Shown one piece after another: positions 1-6,243 of a stretch of DNA of 14,775 bases (within the stretch, counting starts at the first letter, position 1; each line of letters starts with the position of its first letter). The stretch lies in the NCBI GenBank assembly GCA_904502185.1, contig CAJGDX010000049.1, positions 1 to 14,775 on the forward strand, read 5' to 3'. The translations under genes and the position numbers were made by a program. Below the pieces are notes generated by a model. That model searched no databases and was not told where the DNA came from. It saw only the letters and a list, made by a program, of their open reading frames with translations. The stretch comes from an uncultured Bacteroidaceae bacterium (GTDB taxonomy: Bacteria > Bacteroidota > Bacteroidia > Bacteroidales > Bacteroidaceae).

Positions 1-1319
1 CCAACATTGTGAACGACCGAGGCATCCACATCTGCAAGTCGATTCTTGCATGGCAGAAGTGGGGTAACGGCGAGACACCCGCAAGCAGCGGCAAGAAGGG
101 CGACCACCTTATCGGCGACTACTATGTAGCCTTCGACAAGCACTACAAGGCCGAAATAAGCGAGGCTATGGCAGCCGGCGCGACAAAGGAGGAGGCCGAG
201 GCTGCATCACCCCTGATGGCAGAAGCACGTGAGATGCTCGTAAAATGGGAGCAGGGCGACGAAGAGGTACGCAACCTGTGGAAGACCATGAACGGATGGG
301 TGTACGAAGGCTTCGACGAGACATACAAGACCCTTGGCGTAAGCTTCGACAAGATATACTACGAATCGGACACCTACCTTGTGGGCAAGGAGACTGTACT
401 CGTAGGACTGGAGAAGGGAATTTTCTACCGCCGCGAGGATGGCTCGGTGTGGGCAGACCTGACAAAGGACGGCCTTGACGAGAAGCTGCTCCTGCGCAGC
501 GACGGCACTTCGGTGTACATGACACAGGACATCGGTACAGCGCAGCTGCGTTTCCGCGACTACCCCATCGACAAGATGGTCTACGTGGTGGGCAACGAGC
601 AGAACTACCACTTCCAGGTACTCTCGCTGCTGCTCGATAAGCTGGGCTTCTCATGGGGCAAGGGACTTGTACACTTCTCATACGGAATGGTGGAACTCCC
701 CGAGGGCAAGATGAAGAGCCGCGAAGGAACAGTTGTCGATGCCGACGACCTGATGCAGGAGATGTTCGACACAGCACGCGAAACTTCCATGGAGCTTGGC
801 GGCAAACTGAACGACCTGAGCCCCGAGGAGGCTGACGCAACAATACGCACCATCGGCCTTGGAGCTCTCAAGTACTTCATGCTGAAGGTTGACGCACGCA
901 AGAACATGCTCTTCAACCCCAAAGAGTCTATCGACTTCAACGGAAACACAGGTCCCTTCATACAGTACACATACGCACGCACACGCTCCATCGAGCGCAA
1001 GGCACAGGAGAGCGGCGTTGCAGTGGACGGCGTTGCAGCACCTGCTGCCATCAGCGACAAGGAGCGTTCAATCATACGCCAGCTCTACGACTTTACAGCA
1101 GTTGTGCGCCAGGCAGGTACCGACTATTCACCCTCGGGCATTGCCAACTACGCATACGAGCTTGCTAAAGAGTACAACCAGTTCTACCACGACTTCAGCA
1201 TTCTGCGCGAAGAGGATGAGACTGTAAAGGCATTCCGCATACAGCTCAAACGCAACGTAGGCAAGGTCATCAAGACTGCTATGAACCTGTTGGGAATCGA
1301 CGTTCCCGAAAGGATGTAA
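1..1319 (+). CDS. argS: Arginyl-tRNA synthetase, C-terminal ~438 residues (5' end outside window)
   Basis: Cytoplasmic class I aminoacyl-tRNA synthetase that charges tRNA-Arg with arginine using ATP. The reading frame is open from base 3, so the gene is cut by the window edge; the GTG at position 9 is an internal codon, not a start. About 160 residues, including the HIGH motif, are missing if the usual ~600-aa length applies. Visible landmarks, counting from the GTG codon: the ArgS stretch NDRGIHICKS at the start; the KMSKS-loop equivalent KMKSREG at residues ~234-240, a form I associate with ArgS; the DALR-type anticodon-binding domain beginning near YTYARTRSIERKA; and a typical ArgS ending, LGIDVPERM. 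The stop is followed after 1 base by the RNase H start codon, so the two are almost certainly co-transcribed. Family identity is clear; only the 5' end is unknown. Confidence 0.97.
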   Translation, partial: NIVNDRGIHICKSILAWQKWGNGETPASSGKKGDHLIGDYYVAFDKHYKAEISEAMAAGATKEEAEAASPLMAEAREMLVKWEQGDEEVRNLWKTMNGWVYEGFDETYKTLGVSFDKIYYESDTYLVGKETVLVGLEKGIFYRREDGSVWADLTKDGLDEKLLLRSDGTSVYMTQDIGTAQLRFRDYPIDKMVYVVGNEQNYHFQVLSLLLDKLGFSWGKGLVHFSYGMVELPEGKMKSREGTVVDADDLMQEMFDTARETSMELGGKLNDLSPEEADATIRTIGLGALKYFMLKVDARKNMLFNPKESIDFNGNTGPFIQYTYARTRSIERKAQESGVAVDGVAAPAAISDKERSIIRQLYDFTAVVRQAGTDYSPSGIANYAYELAKEYNQFYHDFSILREEDETVKAFRIQLKRNVGKVIKTAMNLLGIDVPERM

Positions 1320-1320
1320 T

Positions 1321-1941
1321 ATGGGCAAAAAACGATACTATGTCGTTTGGAACGGACTCGTCCCGGGTATATACGATACCTGGGACGAGTGCCAAACGCA
1401 GATAAAGGGCGTAAAGCAGGCACTCTACAAATCCTTCGCCACACGCGACGAAGCCGAACGTGCCTACAATGGTTCGCCCTACCAATATATCTTTGCCGAG
1501 AAGAAGGAGAACAAGACTCCTGCCGAGATTCCATCCACTGTACACCGCAATGCACTTGCAGTGGACGCTGCATGCAGCGGCAACCCCGGACAGATGGAGT
1601 ACCGTGGAGTGTACCTTGCCACCGGCGAAGAGATTTTTCACTTCGGCCCCATTATGGGCACAAACAACATCGGCGAATTTCTGGCAATAGTCCACGCCCT
1701 TGCACTGCTGAAAAAACAGCAGAGCCGCATACCCATCTATTCGGACAGCCGCAACGCACTCCTGTGGATAAAACAGAAAAAGTGCAAGACCAAACTGGAG
1801 CGCATGGCCGACACCGCAGAGGTATTCGAAATGATAGAGAGAGCCGAAAAATGGCTGCAAAGCAATTCGTACGACAACACCCTGATAAAATGGGAAACAT
1901 CGCAGTGGGGTGAGATTCCGGCTGACTTCGGCAGAAAATAG
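1321..1941 (+). CDS. Ribonuclease HI with N-terminal viroplasmin/hybrid-binding domain
   Basis: 206-aa cytoplasmic enzyme predicted to cleave the RNA strand of RNA-DNA hybrids. Residues 1-57 form a caulimovirus-viroplasmin/HBD-like domain (pattern YYVVWNGLVPGIYDTWDEC, then SFATRDEAERAY), which in RNase H1 proteins binds the hybrid. Residues ~77-206 form the RNase H fold. The metal-binding carboxylates can be placed as D82 (VDAACSGNPG), E119 (NIGEFLA), D142 (IYSDSRNAL) and probably D202 in the C-terminal PADFGRK, so the catalytic set appears complete. The ATG is 1 base after the argS stop, and the next gene starts 11 bases after this stop, making it the middle gene of a compact operon. This two-domain layout is common in Bacteroidota. 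The symbol is left blank because several paralogous RNase H genes can coexist. Confidence 0.93.
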   Translation: MGKKRYYVVWNGLVPGIYDTWDECQTQIKGVKQALYKSFATRDEAERAYNGSPYQYIFAEKKENKTPAEIPSTVHRNALAVDAACSGNPGQMEYRGVYLATGEEIFHFGPIMGTNNIGEFLAIVHALALLKKQQSRIPIYSDSRNALLWIKQKKCKTKLERMADTAEVFEMIERAEKWLQSNSYDNTLIKWETSQWGEIPADFGRK

Positions 1942-1952
1942 ATTATAAATCC

Positions 1953-3776
1953 ATGAAACAGAGATTACTTTTCATCCTGCGCTACTATGTAACGCTGCTC
2001 GCATTGTTCGTACCGGCAAAACTGCTGTTCATGGCAGTAAACAGCGACAAGGGCTACACACTGACAGACTACTTGAACGTTGCGTGGCAAGGTCTGCAAC
2101 TGGATGTTGCCATAGCCGGTTATCTGACTGCGCTGCCGCTGTTGCTGTGCATTGTGAGCATATTTGTAAAGTTGCCCATAAGAAAGATTGTGCAACCCTA
2201 CAATGTAATTGCAGCAATAGCCATAGCGCTTGCCTTCATAGCCGATGCAAGCCTCTACCCCTTCTGGGGATTCAAGCTCGACAGCACTTTCCTGCTATAC
2301 ATCGACTCGCCCGAAAATGCCTTTGCCAGCGTCAGCATAGGTTATCTGCTGATTCGCTTCGCAATGACAGTGGCTGCAGTAACCCTCGTATCGCTGCTGT
2401 TCTATCGCATAACCCCCGAAAAATTCATTCCCGGTAAAGGCAAGATAGCAGCCACAGTGACACACATTTTCATCGGCGGATTGATATTTCTGGGCATACG
2501 AGGCGGACTCAGCGAATCGACAAACAACGTGGGACGTGTATATTTCAGCGACGAGCAGTTCCTGAACCATTCGGCCGTAAACCCCATATTCAGTTTCCTG
2601 TACTCGCTTGGCAAAATGCAGGACTACAGCGAGGCATACAACTACTTCGACGAAGCAGAGCGCAGCGCACTCTTCGACAGCCTCTACGCCACCGACAGCC
2701 AGATAACAGATACACTGCTGAACAATACCCGTCCCAACATCATGACCATAATATTTGAGGGGATGAGTGCAGTGTTTGTAGATGCGATGGGTGGTGCAAG
2801 ACCGGTAGCCACCAACTTCTCGGCGCTGTGCGACGAGGGCGTACTGTTCACCAACTGCTACGCAAACAGTTTCCGCACCGACAGAGGCCTTGTGTGCCTG
2901 CTCAGCGGATACCCGTCGTTCCCACAGATATCTGTGATGAAGTCGCCCGTAAAGAGCCAGAGCCTGCCTGCCATTGCCGGTTCACTGGCGGCAGCCGGAT
3001 ACGACAACACATTCTTCTATGGTGGCGACATAAACTTCACAAACATGAAGAGCTACCTTTTCTCGGGCGGTTACAACAAACTGTATGCCGACAGCGATTT
3101 TCCGCTTGCAGCGCAAAAGACCCACCGTTGGGGAGTAAACGACCACATTCTGTTCGACAGTCTGTATAACCTTGTAGGCAGACAGCCACAGGAGAAGCCG
3201 TGGCACATCACCTGCCTTACACTGAGCAGCCACGAGCCATGGACAGTCCCCCACAACAGCATCCCCGACGATGAGATTGCCAATGCCTTTGCATACACAG
3301 ATTCATGCTTCGGACAGTTCATCGACAAGATAAAGCAAAGCCCCTTGTGGGAGAATCTGCTGATAGTGTGCGTACCCGACCACGCGGTTGTCCGCTACCC
3401 ACGCGGAACCGAGCAGACCGACCGCAGCCGCAACCGCATACCCCTGTTGCTGCTGGGTGGAGCGGTGAAAAAGCCCGGACAGATAGAAACCATCTGCAAC
3501 CAGACAGACATTGCAGCCACACTGCTGGCGCAGTTGCAGTTGCCGACGGATGAGTACAGATTCAGCAGAAACGTTCTGAGCCCTTCATATAAATATCCGT
3601 TTGCCTACCATTCGTACAACAACGGAATATCGTTTATCGACTCGACTGGATTCTCGGTTCTCGACCTCGACTCGAAGAGCATACTTAAAGAGGAGCCTGC
3701 CGACAACGACCACAAACGACTCAACAGGGCAAAGGCCATACTGCAAAGCACATACAACGATTATAAAGGTCGCTGA
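1953..3776 (+). CDS. LTA synthase family / MdoB-like phosphoglycerol transferase (membrane sulfatase fold)
   Basis: 607-aa inner-membrane protein of the LtaS/MdoB/OpgB alkaline-phosphatase superfamily, which transfers phosphoglycerol (or a related group) from phosphatidylglycerol to a surface glycan or lipid. Five hydrophobic segments lie near residues 5-30, 50-72, 82-103, 128-151 and 165-184; a periplasmic catalytic domain follows from ~260. Active-site features: E269 in NIMTIIFEGMS (metal ligand), T309 in SFRTDRGLVCLLSG (Thr nucleophile position), the GGD at 358-360, the W393/ND region (RWGVND), H427 in SSHEPW, and D476-H477 in VCVPDHAVV. These correspond to LtaS E255, T300, H416 and D475-H476 as I recall them, so the enzyme looks intact. 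Bacteroidota lack Gram-positive LTA, so the acceptor is unknown; periplasmic glucans or surface lipids are possible. Last gene of the argS-RNase H operon; a hairpin terminator follows 20 bases downstream. Confidence 0.92.
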   Translation: MKQRLLFILRYYVTLLALFVPAKLLFMAVNSDKGYTLTDYLNVAWQGLQLDVAIAGYLTALPLLLCIVSIFVKLPIRKIVQPYNVIAAIAIALAFIADASLYPFWGFKLDSTFLLYIDSPENAFASVSIGYLLIRFAMTVAAVTLVSLLFYRITPEKFIPGKGKIAATVTHIFIGGLIFLGIRGGLSESTNNVGRVYFSDEQFLNHSAVNPIFSFLYSLGKMQDYSEAYNYFDEAERSALFDSLYATDSQITDTLLNNTRPNIMTIIFEGMSAVFVDAMGGARPVATNFSALCDEGVLFTNCYANSFRTDRGLVCLLSGYPSFPQISVMKSPVKSQSLPAIAGSLAAAGYDNTFFYGGDINFTNMKSYLFSGGYNKLYADSDFPLAAQKTHRWGVNDHILFDSLYNLVGRQPQEKPWHITCLTLSSHEPWTVPHNSIPDDEIANAFAYTDSCFGQFIDKIKQSPLWENLLIVCVPDHAVVRYPRGTEQTDRSRNRIPLLLLGGAVKKPGQIETICNQTDIAATLLAQLQLPTDEYRFSRNVLSPSYKYPFAYHSYNNGISFIDSTGFSVLDLDSKSILKEEPADNDHKRLNRAKAILQSTYNDYKGR

Positions 3777-3795
3777 CAGAATTGAAACATATAAA

Positions 3796-3827
3796 GTAGC
3801 CGAGTCAAAAACATTTGGCTCGGCTAC
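3796..3827 (+). terminator. Hairpin terminator after the argS-RNase H-LtaS-like operon
   Basis: Perfect 9-bp inverted repeat GTAGCCGAG (3796-3804) and CTCGGCTAC (3819-3827). It extends inward by a G-T wobble, a C-G pair and three A-T pairs, leaving a 4-base loop. It lies 20 bases after the stop at 3776. The downstream tract (AATTATATTATAT) is AT-rich but not a pure T-run, so termination strength is uncertain. Confidence 0.65.
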
Positions 3828-3953
3828 AATTATATTATATGGGGCTGTTTAACGGCTTTTATTTTCTTAAATTCTGTTGATTAAGGGTAAATACTACCTA
3901 AAATACAAGAGTAAACGTCAAATAATGGTAATTTATTCCTCTATGAACTGAAT

Positions 3954-3994
3954 AAAAAAATTACGGGATTCTCTTCAAAGAAAATCCCGTAATT
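3954..3994 (-). terminator. Rho-independent terminator of the GH123 gene
   Basis: Inverted repeat TTACGGGATT (3961-3970) and AATCCCGTAA (3983-3992), extended outward by two A-T pairs to a 12-bp stem. On the minus strand the stem is followed directly by a run of seven T (plus-strand A-run 3954-3960). It lies about 95 bases beyond the stop of the minus-strand gene ending at 4088. The stem-plus-T-run geometry fits the minus direction only. Confidence 0.8.
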
Positions 3995-4087
3995 AGATTC
4001 AAATATATCGATACCGATTATCGATAATTTATATCGGCCAGACGTTACTTATTATATGCTAAACTCTTACTTCATAAACGCAAAAAG

Positions 4088-5851
4088 TTATTCAGCCAGT
4101 TTCTTGGAAATGGAATTAAGCATAGCCGCAACCTCTTCCATCATCGAATGCCAGGGAAGATTAGTATCGGTAAGACGCAGTGTCGCCATCTTTTCGAGCT
4201 TCTCCTCGAGCGGTGCAAGCACATCGCTTCTGTCGCCGTACTTAGCACGCAAAATCTTTATCTTCTCGTAGGCCTCGATGCCATCTCTGAGACGCTCGAA
4301 ACGCATTGTGGTGCGTGCATAGGGATATACCTGATATGTGTCGCCCGATGCCATGGTTCTGAAGCGTGAGTCGTACTCGGGACGTGCCGGCCACGAATTG
4401 TATGCCCAGCGCAACTGACCGTCGTAGTCCTTGGAAATGGCATGCCAGCTGAGAAGTTCCGACTCCCAGGGCTGTGAATAGGTGAAGCTGTTGGGGAAAT
4501 ATGTGCTGCAGCACACATAGAATGTGGTCACATAACCCTTGGCGCGACGCTCGTTTATCTCTTCACGGGTGAGGAATCCCTGACGCTGTGCCACACAGCA
4601 GTCCCTTACATTGGGGATGCGGCGGAACGACGCCTTGTTGTCAGCCATTGCAAAACCAAGTTCGGGGGCATGCTTCTTGATGAGGTTCACCACAATCTCC
4701 ATCTCCTCGGGCGAACGTTCGTCGGTGGCGATGTTGGTTATCTCAAGCCATCCTTTCGCTCTCAGGTGCTTGACGAAGTCCTTAAGGAAGGCACTCCACA
4801 TCTCTTCGTAGCGGTCGCTCTTGGGATTTACCGAAGAGACCTTGAAACCGTTGTTCTCGTACCAGTTGAGACGGTTGCCCCAGGGAAGCATAGAGTAGCA
4901 GTTTATCTGTTTCTTGATACCCAGCTCCATCATCATCTCCACGTAGCGGTCGAACACTGTATAGTCGAAGCTCCAGTTGCCCTGCTTGTCCTTTGTCCAT
5001 ATAATCATATCCTCGTAGTCGTCGAAGGTCTGCGAACCCCAAGGGTCGCGGTTCAGTGTGGTGGTGATGACCTTCTGTCCTGCTTCGGCAAGGAGTTTCA
5101 TCTGCTGTTTGAGAGCTTCGAAATGCTCGTCGCTCCACATTTCGAGGTTGAGGGCGCGTGCCACTGCCGACGGGTGCTGCCACAGGTCGAGGTGGTAGCT
5201 CCACTGCTCATATCCGGGAAGTGTCTGGTCTATGACCTCTACTTCGAGCGGAAGAACTGCCTTGCCGGCTCCTTTGCCGGTAACAACTATCTCCGAGGTG
5301 TATCTGCCGGGCTTAGCATCGCTCGGAATGTCTATCGTAACCCAGACGGGGCGTACGGTCTGCGGCTCCATATTGAAAACCTCGAGTGTATCTATCATGT
5401 CGGGGGCAAGGATAGGCTTGTGCTTGGGACCTCTTTCGCAACGGCAGTCGTAACCACCCTCGTCGGCTATGGTGTATCTTACGAAGCGTGCCTTTGCAAT
5501 GTCGGCAGACATCTTAGCATCGGCTGAAACAAAATCCTTGACCTTGCATTTTATGCCATCAACGCCATTGCCGCTCCACAGCAGCAACTGTGCCGAAACG
5601 CGTTCGCCTTTCCAGCCTTCGAGCAGGCGCACTGTGACACCGCTCTTTGCAGGCACTTCGCTGCGCGAATAGAGCGAGTCGGCAGATACCCATTGTGCCT
5701 CCATCTTCTTAGCCTCTTTCCATGCGGCTTTGCTTCTCTCCGAGACCTTTACAGGGTCTTTCGCCTCTTTATATGTGACGAGCTGCTGTGCGTTGACCAT
5801 TGCTGCAGATGCAAGCAGCATGGTGCATATAAAAACAAATCTTTTTCTCAT
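4088..5851 (-). CDS. Secreted glycoside hydrolase family 123 (DUF4091) protein, candidate beta-N-acetylgalactosaminidase
   Basis: 587-aa exported protein. GH123 enzymes remove terminal beta-GalNAc by a substrate-assisted retaining mechanism. The start is set at the ATG at 5851: it begins a clean signal peptide (MRKRFVFICTMLLASAAMVNA, cleavage before QQL near residue 21), and a promoter lies between it and the earlier in-frame ATG at 5905. No lipobox Cys is seen, so type I export to the periplasm is likely. Residues ~22-210 form a beta-rich N-terminal domain; ~220-570 form the TIM-barrel catalytic region. The adjacent acidic pair D377-E378 in NIATDERSPEE matches the Asp-Glu dyad of GH123. The C-terminal part has the DUF4091 signature (DGQLRWAYNSW, DSRF, GDTYQVYP). 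It is a single-gene unit with its own terminator. Its context with GH110 and acetylesterases favours host-glycan degradation; exact substrate is inferred. Confidence 0.88.
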   Translation of the reverse strand: MRKRFVFICTMLLASAAMVNAQQLVTYKEAKDPVKVSERSKAAWKEAKKMEAQWVSADSLYSRSEVPAKSGVTVRLLEGWKGERVSAQLLLWSGNGVDGIKCKVKDFVSADAKMSADIAKARFVRYTIADEGGYDCRCERGPKHKPILAPDMIDTLEVFNMEPQTVRPVWVTIDIPSDAKPGRYTSEIVVTGKGAGKAVLPLEVEVIDQTLPGYEQWSYHLDLWQHPSAVARALNLEMWSDEHFEALKQQMKLLAEAGQKVITTTLNRDPWGSQTFDDYEDMIIWTKDKQGNWSFDYTVFDRYVEMMMELGIKKQINCYSMLPWGNRLNWYENNGFKVSSVNPKSDRYEEMWSAFLKDFVKHLRAKGWLEITNIATDERSPEEMEIVVNLIKKHAPELGFAMADNKASFRRIPNVRDCCVAQRQGFLTREEINERRAKGYVTTFYVCCSTYFPNSFTYSQPWESELLSWHAISKDYDGQLRWAYNSWPARPEYDSRFRTMASGDTYQVYPYARTTMRFERLRDGIEAYEKIKILRAKYGDRSDVLAPLEEKLEKMATLRLTDTNLPWHSMMEEVAAMLNSISKKLAE

Positions 5852-5881
5852 ATCATTGTATTTAATTATCATTCGAATACG

Positions 5882-5913
5882 CAAATGTAATGATATTTTT
5901 TTCATTCCCTAAA
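5882..5913 (-). promoter_or_regulatory. Bacteroidota-type promoter of the GH123 gene
   Basis: On the minus strand the octamer TACATTTG (plus-strand 5882-5889) matches the Bacteroidota -7 consensus TAnnTTTG exactly. A weak -33 element, TTTA (5910-5913), lies 20 bases upstream, within the usual 19-21 spacing. A transcript starting about 7 bases downstream would have a ~24-base leader before the ATG at 5851. The position excludes the in-frame ATG at 5905 as the translation start. Confidence 0.6.
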
Positions 5914-5923
5914 GAACCTGAAC

Positions 5924-5970
5924 AAAAAAAGATGAGGGTGTGTCGAAATGCAAAACTTCGGCACACCCTC
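5924..5970 (-). terminator. Strong hairpin terminator between the STAND gene and the GH123 promoter
   Basis: Inverted repeat GAGGGTGTG (5934-5942) and CACACCCTC (5962-5970), extended inward through a T-G wobble and four more pairs to 14 bp with a 9-base loop. On the minus strand it is followed, after three bases, by seven T (plus-strand A-run 5924-5930). It would stop minus-strand read-through from the large gene ending at 6244 and insulates the GH123 promoter just downstream. Confidence 0.75.
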
Positions 5971-6163
5971 TTTAGCTGGGTAAGAATGTGTAAAATGCAA
6001 GGCGCTGAAATTAAGGATGAAGGGAGTGTACGGACACCAATAATTCTGCTTATATTTTGAGCTTCTCCGTATTAAAGAGCGACAGCATATCAAGTCACTT
6101 ATTTTCAATGGTTTTACAAAAAGAGAGAATTTCAAAGAATACATCTAATCACCACGCCAAACG

Positions 6164-6205
6164 CTATAAATCCCTGCAACCGGTATCAGTTGCAGGGATT
6201 TATAG
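6164..6205 (-). terminator. 17-bp perfect inverted repeat just after the STAND NTPase gene
   Basis: CTATAAATCCCTGCAAC (6164-6180) and GTTGCAGGGATTTATAG (6189-6205) pair over 17 bp without mismatch around an 8-base loop. It lies 38 bases past the stop of the minus-strand gene. The following minus-strand bases (CGTTTGGCG) are not a good T-run, so this may be a weak terminator, an mRNA 3' stabiliser, or one of a two-hairpin terminator with 5924-5970. The strand is assigned from position only. Confidence 0.55.
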
Positions 6206-6243
6206 TTTATAAGTTAACGTGAATTCGAAATAAAAACATATAA

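Larger units (their letters stand above)
3777..4087. other. Convergent intergenic region (311 bp)
   Basis: This stretch separates the plus-strand argS operon from the minus-strand GH123 gene. It holds one hairpin for each direction (listed separately). Between about 4006 and 4037 there are two copies of the palindrome TATCGATA (4006-4013 and 4019-4026) and a short CCGAT/ATCGG pair. I see no open frame with coding character, no tRNA and no transposon end. Confidence 0.7.
5852..6243. other. Intergenic region between the GH123 gene and the STAND NTPase gene (392 bp)
   Basis: Contains the GH123 promoter and two hairpins (listed separately). The stretch 5971-6163 has no supported gene. A short plus-strand frame ending at the TAA near 6147 (reading ELLRIKERQHIKSLIF) and a minus-strand frame from 6144 both cross stops or hairpins and lack start context. 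The region could be an eroded coding remnant, but I cannot name one. Confidence 0.6.

Noticed and set aside
9..11. GTG at position 9 as the argS start
   Set aside because: The frame is open and matches ArgS upstream to the window edge; a start here would remove the catalytic HIGH region.
4006..4037. Repeated TATCGATA palindromes as an operator, recombination site or methylation cluster
   Set aside because: Two short AT-rich palindromes between convergent gene ends can occur by chance, and no promoter or recombinase gene lies nearby.
4670..5527. Long plus-strand open frame (285 codons) opposite the GH123 gene
   Set aside because: It lies entirely antisense to a well-supported gene with catalytic motifs and has no recognisable domain; it is a consequence of codon bias on the other strand.
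5852..5905. Earlier in-frame ATG (5905) as start of the GH123 gene
   Set aside because: It would add 18 residues before the signal peptide and lies upstream of the promoter -7 element at 5882-5889.
5902..6144. Minus-strand 80-codon open frame between the STAND gene and GH123
   Set aside because: It runs straight through the 5924-5970 terminator hairpin and the GH123 promoter, and shows no domain or signal peptide. It is most likely a chance frame.
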